64,000 nucleotides of DNA from Pseudanabaena mucicola str. Chao 1806 (GCF_030323025.1 NZ_CP097329.1:1519001-1583000), one strand, 5' to 3'; numbered from the stretch's first letter, positions 35,178 through 42,801 are shown. Translations and numbers: made by a program. Notes: generated by a model not told the origin, from the letters alone.

Positions 35178-35304
35178 AGGAAAGGAGATGCAGCCTCGCA
35201 AACTGCTGAATTCCTTTATGCAATGACTTGCCTATTTGGGCTGAAGCATTCAGGGTTATTGCTACCAGATAGGTGCTACTTGCGAACAAGCAGCACCTAT
35301 CCCA
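35178..35304 (+). ncRNA. Structured RNA candidate 0 of the Ro60 array (Y-RNA-like)
   Basis: No long frame. First a stem GGAAAGGA/TTCCTTT enclosing GCAG/CTGC; then ACTTGCC-TATTT-GGGC, the conserved TTCAGGGTTATTGC (motif at 35252-35262), and a strong 3' hairpin GATAGGTGC...GCACCTATC with inner CTTG CGAA CAAG. It aligns with RNA candidates 1 and 3 across the ACTT..CC...GG...GCA..TTCAGGGTTAT(C/T)GC block but lacks the acceptor and T arm. Limits are approximate. Confidence 0.5.
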
Positions 35305-35320
35305 AAATCAAAACTCTTAT

Positions 35321-35349
35321 TTTAAATTTTGCCTACGGCAAAATTTAAA
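35321..35349. repeat. Inverted repeat family J, copy 1
   Basis: TTTAAATTTTGC CTACG GCAAAATTTAAA, a near-perfect palindrome 10 bp before RNA candidate 1. The longer copy at 35978 has the same outer ends TTTAAATTTTG/CAAAATTTAAA. Confidence 0.65.
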
Positions 35350-35359
35350 TTGAATACAT

Positions 35360-35484
35360 TGACGGATAGCTCAGTGGGTAGAGCATTGAAAACATCCTTT
35401 GTCGTCACTTACCTGCAAAGGTCGCAGATTTAGGGTTATCGCCTGAAACGCCAAGTGTCGAGGGTTCGAGTCCCTCTCCGTCAA
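35360..35484 (+). ncRNA. tRNA-like RNA candidate 1 of the Ro60 array (Y-RNA-like)
   Basis: 125 nt. Canonical 7-bp acceptor TGACGGA/TCCGTCA with discriminator A, TA at positions 8-9, D arm GCTC AGTGGGTA GAGC, and T arm GAGGG TTCGAGT CCCTC. Where a tRNA has a 17-nt anticodon arm plus variable loop there are 75 nt: a stem CCTTTG/CAAAGG, a small ACC-TGCAA-AGGT hairpin, and the motif TTTAGGGTTATCGC (35432-35442). Too short for a group I intron. Elbow elements are intact, so tRNA-processing enzymes could recognise it; decoding is unlikely. Confidence 0.7.
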
Positions 35485-35566
35485 TTGGGAGTTTGATTTT
35501 GAGTAATGTTTTGGAGAGATAGTTATGCGATCGCAATCGAAACTTCTCTTTGCCCAAGATAAAAAT

Positions 35567-35587
35567 GTGTGGTGCTTCGCACCACAC
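35567..35587. repeat. UUC-loop hairpin between RNA candidates 1 and 2
   Basis: GTGTGGTGC TTC GCACCACAC, a perfect 9-bp stem just before RNA candidate 2. No T run. Could separate or stabilise the RNAs. Confidence 0.5.
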
Positions 35588-35595
35588 GTTAATTC

Positions 35596-35672
35596 AAGGG
35601 ACGAATTGGTGAGGGTTATCGCTTTGGTTGCATCACCTCCATGAGGTGATTGGGTTCGACTCCCATCCCTTC
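35596..35672 (+). ncRNA. tRNA-like RNA candidate 2 of the Ro60 array (Y-RNA-like)
   Basis: 77 nt. Outer stem AAGGGA/TCCCTT and T arm TGGG TTCGACT CCCA. Next to the T arm is an 8-bp hairpin ATCACCTC CAT GAGGTGAT, in the place of a long variable arm. No canonical D arm; instead AATTGGTGAGGGTTATCGCT carries the shared motif at 35612-35622, followed by TTTGGTT. I find no proper anticodon stem, so this is not an ordinary tRNA. Confidence 0.6.
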
Positions 35673-35831
35673 CTAAACTAGAGGTTTTGCCTGCTGGTTG
35701 CCATCTTTCTTTAACAAAGCACAAAATCAAAATTCCAAATCGGTAGTCCTAAAGAATTAATGGAGTGTTGCGCGTAGTGTGGCACTTCATTACTCAAAAT
35801 CTCTACTTCTTTAGCTCTACCCTCAATCTTG

Positions 35832-35951
35832 GGGTGGATAGTTCAACTGGTAGAACGCACTTTGCCCGTAAGGGATGCAGACTCAGGGTTATCGCTTCTA
35901 ACGATCTCCCCCCTTTGTCGCGAGATGTGGGTTCGATTCCCATTCCACCCC
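35832..35951 (+). ncRNA. tRNA-like RNA candidate 3 of the Ro60 array (Y-RNA-like)
   Basis: 120 nt. Acceptor GGGTGGA/TCCACCC (an extra G-C pair is possible), TA, D arm GTTC AACTGGTA GAAC, T arm GTGGG TTCGATT CCCAT. The anticodon-arm position holds 70 nt: CACTTTGCCCGTAAGGG (CCC-GTAA-GGG tetraloop hairpin), GCAGACTCAGGGTTATCGC (motif 35885-35895), then a 7-base loop CTTCTAA closed by ATCG/CGAT and a hairpin ATCTC...GAGAT. CTTCTAA looks like an Arg(UCU) anticodon loop. The closest RNA to the Ro60 gene. Confidence 0.7.
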
Positions 35952-35977
35952 CTTCTAAAAGCTTTTAGCTTTTAGGC

Positions 35978-36020
35978 TTTTAAATTTTGAATGCACTTAC
36001 AGTGCATTCAAAATTTAAAA
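35978..36020. repeat. Inverted repeat family J, copy 2
   Basis: 20-bp perfect arms (TTTTAAATTTTGAATGCACT and complement) around TAC, between the last tRNA-like RNA and the Ro60 gene, followed by AAAA. It may act as a processing or termination signal that separates the RNAs from the mRNA. Confidence 0.65.
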
Positions 36021-36089
36021 AAATATCCTTCTCTTTGGTCGAGGTGAAGGAAGTTCTCTTTAACTTTCCCTTACGGGACGGAGAATGTC

Positions 36090-37694
36090 ATGTCATATAA
36101 ATTCTTATTCCAGAAACCCAAAGGTACTCCTCAAACTCAAGCGATCGCAGGTCGTGAAGCCGAAATGATCCAAGGGCGATCGGGTGGCTTTGCCTTTGAT
36201 GCGGGTATCTGGCGCATGTTGCGTCGTTGCTTGCTGATTGGTACGGCTCAAAGTACCTACTACGCTGGCAAGCACGAACTGTCCACCGATTTCATTGATA
36301 CGGTGCAGAAATGCGTTGCTGAAAATCCCGATCGCGTGGCGAGCGAAATTCTCTATGCTAGCGATGGTCGTGCGGTGAATAACAGCGCTCCCATTCTGGC
36401 TCTAGTCTTGCTATCGATGGGTGACAGTCAAGCGGCAAAACGGAACTTCATGGAAATCTTTCCTCAAGTTGTCCGCACAGGTAGCCACTTCTATGAATGG
36501 ATGAACTACACCAAGTCCATGCGTGGCTTCGGTAAAGTCATTCGTGAAAGCGGTAAGGCATGGCTCTCCAATCCCGACACCAATGCGCTAGCCTACCAAT
36601 TGCTGAAGTACCAACAACGGCAAGGCTTCTCGCACCGTGATGCGTTGCGTTTGTTTCACGTCAAGCCTGCAACCGACGATCAACAAGCGCTATATCAATG
36701 GGTGGTCAAGGGTTGGGATGAACTTCCTTCAAAAATTCCATCGGATGCGCTAGCGCAAATCTGGTGGTATGAATGGCTCAAGCGTCACCCTGACAAGACC
36801 CATGAAGCGATCGCCAAGGGTAAACTCACCCATGAAATGGCGGCTCCCATCGGACAGATGGATGTGCGTGCATGGCAGTTGCTCTTTAACGAAATGCCCA
36901 TCGGTGCGCTATTGCGGAACCTTGGTTCTTTGACGGAACTTGGTGTCTTGACTGCGAAAAACAAGGATAACTTGAAGCATGTTGCCAATGTCTTGAACAA
37001 TCGCGATCGCCTGAAGAAGGGACGCATTCACCCCATTGATGTTTTGAAAGCTCTCAAGACCTATCAATCGGGCGGTGCGCTCGGACGTAGCCAAAAGACT
37101 TGGCAACCAATTCCGCGCATTGTCGATATTCTGGAAACTGCTCTGGAAATGTCCTTCGATGCGATCGCGCCTACGGGTGCGACTTTCCTCCATGCGATCG
37201 ATGTGTCAGGTTCGATGGCTTACTACACCGTTAGTTCCATTGGCTTGACCTGCTGCGAAATCGCGGCAACGATGGCTTTGGCAACGGTGAAGGCGGAAAC
37301 CAACTATGCGATCCGTGGATTTGCAACCGACTTCCGCGATTTGGGAATCACCAAAAAGGATTCCTTTACATCGGCAATGCAAAAGGCATCAAGCCAAAAC
37401 TTCGGTGGTACGGATGCGTCGGTGGCTTACGATTGGGCGATTAAGAATAAGTTCTATGCGGATGTGTTCTGCTTCTGGACTGATTCCGAATCTTGGGCAG
37501 GTCGTCGTCATCCTAGTGAAGCTTTGGCAGAATATCGCCGCAAGGTTAATGCTAATGCAAAAGCAATCTATGTGACCTTGGCTCCCTACAAGCTTTCGCT
37601 AGTCGATCCCAAAGATCCTAATTCTTGGGATATGGGAGGTTTCGACCCTGCAATGCCCCGTGCGATCCAAATGGTAGCAATGGGTGAAGTCTAA
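36090..37694 (+). CDS. rsr: TROVE domain Ro60 ribonucleoprotein homologue
   Basis: 534 residues. N-terminal two thirds are the alpha-helical TROVE ring (SGGFAFDAGIWRMLRRCLLIGTAQSTYYAG, SMRGFGKVIRESGKAWL, HRDALRLFHVKP, the positively charged inner surface that holds single-stranded RNA ends and Y RNA). The last third is a von Willebrand A domain with a full MIDAS: HAIDVSGSMAYYT (DxSxS), GGTDASV (Thr) and CFWTDSESW (Asp). Ro60/Rsr binds misfolded RNAs and Y RNAs and in bacteria works with PNPase or near RtcB. Start ATG has ACGGAG upstream. Preceded by an array of tRNA-like RNAs, the expected setting for Y RNA genes. Confidence 0.93.
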   Translation: MSYKFLFQKPKGTPQTQAIAGREAEMIQGRSGGFAFDAGIWRMLRRCLLIGTAQSTYYAGKHELSTDFIDTVQKCVAENPDRVASEILYASDGRAVNNSAPILALVLLSMGDSQAAKRNFMEIFPQVVRTGSHFYEWMNYTKSMRGFGKVIRESGKAWLSNPDTNALAYQLLKYQQRQGFSHRDALRLFHVKPATDDQQALYQWVVKGWDELPSKIPSDALAQIWWYEWLKRHPDKTHEAIAKGKLTHEMAAPIGQMDVRAWQLLFNEMPIGALLRNLGSLTELGVLTAKNKDNLKHVANVLNNRDRLKKGRIHPIDVLKALKTYQSGGALGRSQKTWQPIPRIVDILETALEMSFDAIAPTGATFLHAIDVSGSMAYYTVSSIGLTCCEIAATMALATVKAETNYAIRGFATDFRDLGITKKDSFTSAMQKASSQNFGGTDASVAYDWAIKNKFYADVFCFWTDSESWAGRRHPSEALAEYRRKVNANAKAIYVTLAPYKLSLVDPKDPNSWDMGGFDPAMPRAIQMVAMGEV

Positions 37695-37730
37695 TAAAAA
37701 AGGAGTCGCTTTGCGACTCCTTTTTTATTA
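37692..37730. terminator. Bidirectional terminator between Ro60 and NDH-2 genes
   Basis: Perfect palindrome TAATAAAAAAGGAGTCGC...GCGACTCCTTTTTTATTA. It fills the whole space between the convergent genes and both stop codons are part of its ends. Confidence 0.9.
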
Positions 37731-39104
37731 GGCAACTTCTACAGGTTCCCTTGCTTCTAACGAAAGACCACCTGCGCGGATTCCTTCCATTTCTTCCAAT
37801 ACCTGCAAGTATCGACCAGTAATAATTCTCGCGCCACGACGATGGGTGAAATAGTTCCATCCCCATTGAACCATTACAAGAAGCTTATTATCAAATTCAA
37901 TCAGATAATAAACATGCACAAATGTCCAAATAAACCACGCTAACCAACCCTTTAGACGGATAAACTTAAAGTCCACAACCGCCTCATGGCGACCAATTAC
38001 GGCGAGGCTACCAAAATCTAAATATCTGAATTTAGCAGGTTCCTTTTGTTGCACCTTCGCCTCGATATGGTGCGCTACATATTCGCCCTGCTGCATCGCC
38101 ACAGGCGCAACCCCCGGAAGTGGGCGATCGCCTTGGTGCGGATAGTTCGCCAAATCACCAATCACATAGACATTGGGATAATTAGCGATCGACATATCAG
38201 GCTGGACAATTACGCGACCAACGCGATCTAGCTCGGCTTTTAGGCGATCGCCTAATACTTTACCCATCGGTGAAGCCTTCACACCTGCCGCCCAGAGAAT
38301 CGTTTGGGCTTGAATCTGATCAAATTGATCACCACATTTTAAGGTGACAACGTGATCTTCAATATTCGTCACCATCGCACTGGTTTTGACTTCCACACCC
38401 AACTTTAGGAGTGATTGCTTTGCCGCCTCCGAGAGATCGGCATGGTAGGGAGGTAATACGCGATCGGTTCCTTCAATCAAGATGATTCGCGCTTTCTTGG
38501 TATCAATATGTGTGAATTCATCACTGAGAGTACGATGGGCAAGCTCCGCCAACGTTCCCGCAAGTTCTACGCCCGTTGGACCTCCACCGATGACCACGAA
38601 GTTCATCAATGCTTCTTTAAACTTAGGATCATGGGTCTTTTCGGCTGCCTCAAAAGCGCTCAGGATGCGGCGACGCATATTAATCGCATCTTCAATGGTT
38701 TTTAATCCAGGGGCTTGCTCTGACCATTGATCGTTACCAAAGTAATGGTGACTAACTCCTGTTGCCACGATCAGCGAGTCATAGCTTATGTCTAAGTGAT
38801 TTTTTAATTTAACTACCTGCGCTTTGGGATCAATATCTAACACTTCGCCCATGACGACGCTAGTATTTTTGTTTTCGGCGAGGACGGCCCGCAATGGTGA
38901 AGCGATATCGGCGGGAGAGAGGCTGCCTGTGGCGACTTGGTAAAGTAGCGGCTGGAAGAGGTGAAAGTTGCGTTTGTCAATGAGGGTAACTTTGAGGGGA
39001 ACCTTTGATTTGCCTAGTTTTTGGGCGGCATATAGTCCCCCAAAGCCACCGCCAATAATAACAACATGATGGGGTGCGCTTTCATTTTGAGTGCTTAGAG
39101 ACAT
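37728..39104 (-). CDS. Type II NADH dehydrogenase (NAD(P)/FAD oxidoreductase)
   Basis: 458 residues, NDH-2 family: non-proton-pumping transfer of electrons from NAD(P)H to quinone. Two Rossmann motifs: VVIIGGGFGGLYAAQKLG (FAD) and NFVVIGGGPTGVELAGTLAEL (NADH); also ATGVSHHYFGNDQW, IEGTDRVLPPYHADLSE, LWAAGVKASPMG and VYVIGDLANYPH (FAD ATG/GD motif). The C-terminal FVHVYYLIEFDNKLLVMVQWGWNYF is a membrane-associating stretch. Cyanobacteria have NdbA-C; I cannot say which this is. Confidence 0.92.
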   Translation of the reverse strand: MSLSTQNESAPHHVVIIGGGFGGLYAAQKLGKSKVPLKVTLIDKRNFHLFQPLLYQVATGSLSPADIASPLRAVLAENKNTSVVMGEVLDIDPKAQVVKLKNHLDISYDSLIVATGVSHHYFGNDQWSEQAPGLKTIEDAINMRRRILSAFEAAEKTHDPKFKEALMNFVVIGGGPTGVELAGTLAELAHRTLSDEFTHIDTKKARIILIEGTDRVLPPYHADLSEAAKQSLLKLGVEVKTSAMVTNIEDHVVTLKCGDQFDQIQAQTILWAAGVKASPMGKVLGDRLKAELDRVGRVIVQPDMSIANYPNVYVIGDLANYPHQGDRPLPGVAPVAMQQGEYVAHHIEAKVQQKEPAKFRYLDFGSLAVIGRHEAVVDFKFIRLKGWLAWFIWTFVHVYYLIEFDNKLLVMVQWGWNYFTHRRGARIITGRYLQVLEEMEGIRAGGLSLEAREPVEVA

Positions 39105-39242
39105 GGCAAGTATTTAAGTTGGGTGTGATGTTTTTGTTGGTGGCATCTTTAAAAATTTATTATATATGTAAATAAAAATATCTTTTTGTATCTTTTTGTT
39201 CTGGAATGCTAATGTTTAGATTAGTAACCCCAAATACTCGTT

Positions 39243-39473
39243 ATGAATGTATCGGATAAACTGCGATCGCTAACTTATAGCCTAGATATCCAAATGGTTG
39301 GGGTATATTTTTGGTGCGGAAATTTTGTAATTCAGTTCGGTGGTACTGAGGTGGATGATGAGCCTTTTTACTATCCTTTTGTGGTTCCTACGTTTATTGG
39401 GTTTGGGTTTGTGCTTCCCAATTATTTTTCGTGGCATACTCCGTTTGATCAGTTAAAAAACATAATAGTGTGA
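39243..39473 (+). CDS. Possible small hypothetical protein
   Basis: 76 residues, rich in Phe, Tyr and Gly (YFWCGNFVIQFGGTEVDDEPF, FIGFGFVLPNYFSW). There is no clear Shine-Dalgarno and I recognise no family. It contains a HIP1 site near the start like true genes here. It may be a real small gene or a chance frame. Confidence 0.3.
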   Translation: MNVSDKLRSLTYSLDIQMVGVYFWCGNFVIQFGGTEVDDEPFYYPFVVPTFIGFGFVLPNYFSWHTPFDQLKNIIV

Positions 39474-39536
39474 TGGCTGTCTATAATCCTGCGAATGATA
39501 GAATCGTTACTGCTTATCAGTTAGACTGAGATTTGT

Positions 39537-41132
39537 AACGTAAAGTACAAAAGACTATGGTTACTGTACCTTCTCAATACCGTTTGCCAACTGCGGAAGA
39601 CCTACCCGATTCCGATGAAACGCCTGTGGATAATGAACTCCAAAATGACATTCCCAATATTCTATTAAACCTATTACGAGAGATTTGGAGCGATCGCACT
39701 GATTGGTTTTGGGGTGTGGATATGGGAGTGTATTACGAGCCAAACATTGAGGAGCCAGCCAAGTCTAAGGCAATTATTCCCGACGGATTTCTCGCTTTGG
39801 GTGTACCGAAGCAAACTGGTGAAGGTGGACGTTTGAGCTATGTGGTTTGGCAGGAAAAAGTCATGCCAATTCTGGCTTTAGAAGTAGTTTCTAAAAAATA
39901 TAATGGGGAATACGACACCAAGTTAGCCAAATATGCAGAGGTAGGAATTCTCTATTATGTGGTTTACAATTCCACAACTGGTCGCCGATTGTATAAGGAT
40001 CATCAATCTCTAGAAGTATACAAGCTAGTCGATGGGAAGTATCAACTTTTGCCTGCGGTGACGCTTTTAGCAGAAAGCGGAAGAATGGTATGGCTTCCTG
40101 AGATTGGTTTGGGAATTGGTAGTGAGCAGGGTATTTATGATGGTTGGCAGCGCGAATGGGTCTATTGGTACGATCGCTCTGGCAAGAGATATCCCACTGC
40201 TCAAGAACTTGTGAACCTAGAACGTCAGGTGAGACTTGAGGCTGAGGTGATCGCTGAGCAAGAAAAATTAATTTCGCAACAGGAGCGTCAGGAGAAAGAA
40301 AAACTTGCCGCTTATCTGCGATCGCTTGGTATCAATCCTGATGAAATCTAATCTTTGATATTTTGGGGACATAGTGCGATCGCTACGGTAAAGCTCAAAA
40401 AAACATGTCAGAATAGTAACAACGTAAAGTACCAAAAAACTATGGTTACTGTACCTTCTCAATACCGTTTGCCAACTGCGGAAGACCTACCCGATTCCGA
40501 TGAAACGCCTGTGGATAATGAACTCCAAAATGACATTCCTAATATTCTATTAAACCTATTACGAGAGATTTGGAGCGATCGCACTGATTGGTTTTGGGGT
40601 GTGGATATGGGAGTGTATTACGAGCCAAACATTGAGGAGCCAGCCAAGTCTAAGGCAATTGTTCCCGACGGATTTCTCGCTTTGGGTGTACCGAAGCAAA
40701 CTGGTGAAGGTGGACGTTTGAGCTATGTGGTTTGGCAGGAAAAAGTCATGCCAATTCTGGCTTTAGAAGTAGTTTCTAAAAAATATAATGGGGAATACGA
40801 CACCAAGTTAGCCAAATATGCAGAGGTAGGAATTCTCTATTATGTGGTTTACAATTCCACAACTGGTCGCCGATTGTATAAGGATCATCAATCTCTAGAA
40901 GTATACAAGCTAGTCGATGGGAAGTATCAACTTTTGCCTGCGGTGACGCTTTTAGCAGAAAGCGGAAGAATGGTATGGCTTCCTGAGATTGGTTTGGGAA
41001 TTGGTAGTGAGCAGGGTATTTATGATGGTTGGCAGCGCGAATGGGTCTATTGGTACGATCGCTCTGGCAAGAGATATCCCACTGCTCAAGAACTTGTGAA
41101 CCTAGAACGTCAGGTGAGACTTGAGGCTGAGG
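39537..41132. repeat. Tandem duplication of a Uma2 gene (two 711-bp units)
   Basis: Unit 1 is 39537-40247 and unit 2 is 40421-41132. From ATG to the break the two run in register 885 bp apart with only a few single-base differences (for example CCC/CCT early and ATT/GTT in the isoleucine/valine codon before PDGFLALG). Similarity starts about 20 bp before the ATG and stops abruptly in the codons for EAE. Confidence 0.9.
39557..40351 (+). CDS. Uma2 family protein, tandem copy 1
   Basis: 264 residues. Uma2 fold: PDGFLALGVPKQTGEGG, then ILALEVVSKKYNGEYDTKLAKYAEVGILYYVVYN with the E...D...K nuclease-like triad, and VWLPEIGLGIGSEQGIYDGWQREWVYWYD. Its C-terminus is a charged coiled coil ending AEQEKLISQQERQEKEKLAAYLRSLGINPDEI, the usual family ending. 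Function of the family is unknown; PD-(D/E)XK fold suggests nucleic-acid cleavage. Copy 2 begins 90 bp downstream. Confidence 0.88.
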   Translation: MVTVPSQYRLPTAEDLPDSDETPVDNELQNDIPNILLNLLREIWSDRTDWFWGVDMGVYYEPNIEEPAKSKAIIPDGFLALGVPKQTGEGGRLSYVVWQEKVMPILALEVVSKKYNGEYDTKLAKYAEVGILYYVVYNSTTGRRLYKDHQSLEVYKLVDGKYQLLPAVTLLAESGRMVWLPEIGLGIGSEQGIYDGWQREWVYWYDRSGKRYPTAQELVNLERQVRLEAEVIAEQEKLISQQERQEKEKLAAYLRSLGINPDEI

Positions 41133-41179
41133 CGTTATTACAAAAGTATCGCGATCGCTTCGGTGATATCTCTGAATGA
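40442..41179 (+). CDS. Uma2 family protein, tandem copy 2 with different C-terminus
   Basis: 245 residues from the ATG that matches the start of copy 1 (the frame is open upstream to 40355). Identical to copy 1 over about 230 residues except Ile to Val before PDGFLALG, then it diverges after LEAE to a short ALLQKYRDRFGDISE ending instead of the coiled coil. The sharp switch marks the edge of the duplication or a gene-conversion tract. Confidence 0.88.
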   Translation: MVTVPSQYRLPTAEDLPDSDETPVDNELQNDIPNILLNLLREIWSDRTDWFWGVDMGVYYEPNIEEPAKSKAIVPDGFLALGVPKQTGEGGRLSYVVWQEKVMPILALEVVSKKYNGEYDTKLAKYAEVGILYYVVYNSTTGRRLYKDHQSLEVYKLVDGKYQLLPAVTLLAESGRMVWLPEIGLGIGSEQGIYDGWQREWVYWYDRSGKRYPTAQELVNLERQVRLEAEALLQKYRDRFGDISE

Positions 41180-41419
41180 TCAAAAAGCGATCAACTATTT
41201 TGCTAGGGGGATGTTTTTTGTAAAACAAGATAAGTTGTTTAATATAGCCCTATTTAGCGAATGTCTACCCCTTACTCAAGAGGATTTATATGCAATCTAA
41301 ATTTTTTTGCTATAGATATGGATCTTAAGCAATATAGTTATTGCCGCCCCAGTCTCATCAGGAGCAAGATTTAGTGTGTATGATAATGAACGAAACCTAA
41401 CTGTCTGAAGTTGTAATTC

Positions 41420-41869
41420 ATGAAAGAAGTTCGCCTTACAGATCTTGACGAACTAGCTCTTAAAGTAAGAGATAGAATAGCACGGTCTTATATCTTGGAA
41501 GCGATAGACGCATATCGAGGAGGTGCATACCGTTCAGCAATAGTATCCACTTGGATTGCTGTTACTTTTGATGTGATATCAAAAATAAGAGAGTTATCAA
41601 ATCAAGGTGATCCAATGGCACAAGATTTTATAAATAAATTGGATCAAGCTATTGCAGCTAAACAGATTAGACAACTTCAAAACATTGAAGAAGATTTACT
41701 AAAAACAGCAACTATCGATTTCGAGTTTTTGTCAGATCAGGAGCAGGTTGACATTACTCGATACTGGATCGAAAGAATCCGTATTTCTCTTGATTCAGTT
41801 GTTTATGCTTTTTTGAATGCTAAGTCACCTGAAAGCATTGCCCAAGAATTTCTCCATTACTCTCACTAG
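41420..41869 (+). CDS. Hypothetical helical protein
   Basis: 149 residues, helical: MKEVRLTDLDELALKVRDRIARSYILEAIDAYRGGAYRSAIVSTWIAVTFDVISKIREL, later DITRYWIERIRISLDSVVYAFLNAKSPES. The start resembles the N-terminal domain of larger abortive-infection-like or HEPN-like cyanobacterial proteins, which would continue past this point; the stop lies 9 bp before a MITE in a zone of broken genes, so truncation is likely. Not identified. Confidence 0.55.
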   Translation: MKEVRLTDLDELALKVRDRIARSYILEAIDAYRGGAYRSAIVSTWIAVTFDVISKIRELSNQGDPMAQDFINKLDQAIAAKQIRQLQNIEEDLLKTATIDFEFLSDQEQVDITRYWIERIRISLDSVVYAFLNAKSPESIAQEFLHYSH

Positions 41870-41877
41870 AACAGGTT

Positions 41878-41982
41878 TATAGCGGTTTTCAAATGAGTGT
41901 GTACTCATTTGAAAACAAAAAATTAGTCCCATTAAGAGTTTTGAGTTTTCATTTTGCCTACGGCAAAATGAAAACCACTATA
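41878..41982. mobile_element. MITE family A, copy 5
   Basis: 105 bp, TATAGCGGTTTTCAAATGAG...AAAACCACTATA (one substitution in the right end). It abuts a truncated DUF433-like remnant whose 5' part is missing. Confidence 0.88.
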
Positions 41983-41983
41983 T

Positions 41984-42144
41984 GGTGCGATCGCCTTTTA
42001 TCTTGGCAGCCGCAAGTTAGTTGACGCATATCTCAAGGAAGGTGAAGAAGAATTTGAGAAACTGCAAAAATCCTGTAGACAAAAGAATCCGCTTCTGTAT
42101 CAAAAGTTGAAAACTGCTCAAACCCAGAAGCTAATCAAATCATG
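41984..42144 (+). pseudogene. DUF433-like antitoxin, C-terminal fragment
   Basis: Open frame from the MITE edge to TGA: GAIAFYLGSRKLVDAYLKEGEEEFEKLQ... This resembles the C-terminal helix of DUF433 antitoxins (AAIAYYLxxRxEVDAYL). The N-terminal DNA-binding part is gone. Its stop overlaps the start of the following toxin-like frame by ATGA, the usual operon junction of this toxin-antitoxin pair. Confidence 0.5.
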
Positions 42145-42430
42145 ACAGCAGTTCATTTTCAAGCAGATGCTGACCTTAATTAAGCAATTGTTACTGGTGC
42201 GTTACGCAGGCAGCCCAATCTGAGTTTTCAATCAGCGTACAGTGCAAAACTTGAGGGCAAGAAAGACCCAGAAGTATTAGCAATAGCGGCGCAAGATGGG
42301 AGAGTACTTGTTACCCATGATCGCAAAGCGATGCCTGCTGAATTTGGCAAATTTATACTGACAAAAAACAGCTCATGCGTTTTGATTATCTCCCATAAAT
42401 GAGCAAATATTATTGCATCAATTATGGGTT
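42141..42430 (+). pseudogene. DUF5615 PIN-like toxin, inactivated
   Basis: Starts MTAVHFQADADLN, then a TAA stop in the place of the conserved Gln, then AIVTGALRRQPNLSFQSAYSAKLEGKKDPEVLAIAAQDGRVLVTHDRKAMPAEFGKFI...CVLIISHK and another stop. DADLN, GKKDPEVLAIAA and VLVTHDRKAMP are the acidic and core motifs of DUF5615 PIN-like proteins. Two in-frame stops make it dead. Confidence 0.75.
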
Positions 42431-42708
42431 GGAGCAATTGTTGCTATAGACAATTTGCCAGTCCATTACGCCGAAATTGTAAAAACTCTGATTGAATCTG
42501 TTGGTGCTAAGGTCAAGTTTTTACCTCCCTATTTCCCTGATTTATTGAGCTGTGTTGGTCAAAGTTGAAAGAAATTATTCACTCAGATAAAGCTCGTACA
42601 ATTGAGGCTCTTAATGCAGCTATCACTAAGGCTATTAATGCTATTACTGATGAAGATCCTCTTAATTGGTTTCATCATTGTGACATCTGCTTTGAGCCTT
42701 TTAGGTAG
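42431..42708 (+). pseudogene. IS630 family transposase, C-terminal remnant
   Basis: GAIVAIDNLPVHYAEIVKTLIESVGAKVKFLPPYFPD, a small deletion and frameshift, then ELCWSKLKEIIHSDKARTIEALNAAITKAINAITDEDPLNWFHHCDICF and a stop. MDNLPxHxA, FLPPYSPD and ELCWSKLK are the last two acidic motifs of the IS630/Tc1-mariner DDE domain. The first half is absent. IS630 elements duplicate TA, as MITE families A, C and F do here. Confidence 0.82.
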
Positions 42709-42801
42709 CTTCTTTTGTGGTGGGTTTGATCAGAATTTGCTGTATATGCGAAGCATACTGAATGACTACAACGCACAGTCACGGTACAACTCTTAATTCA
42801 C

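Noticed and set aside
35360-35730. Minus-strand protein-coding frames across the tRNA-like RNAs
   Set aside because: They have no ribosome site, unnatural composition, and lie over conserved base-paired elements on the other strand; chance frames.
35360-35951. Functional tRNAs with group I introns
   Set aside because: The extra sequence is only 70-75 nt, far below group I intron size, lacks the P/Q/R/S core, and no normal 5-bp anticodon stem is restored by removing any part I tried.
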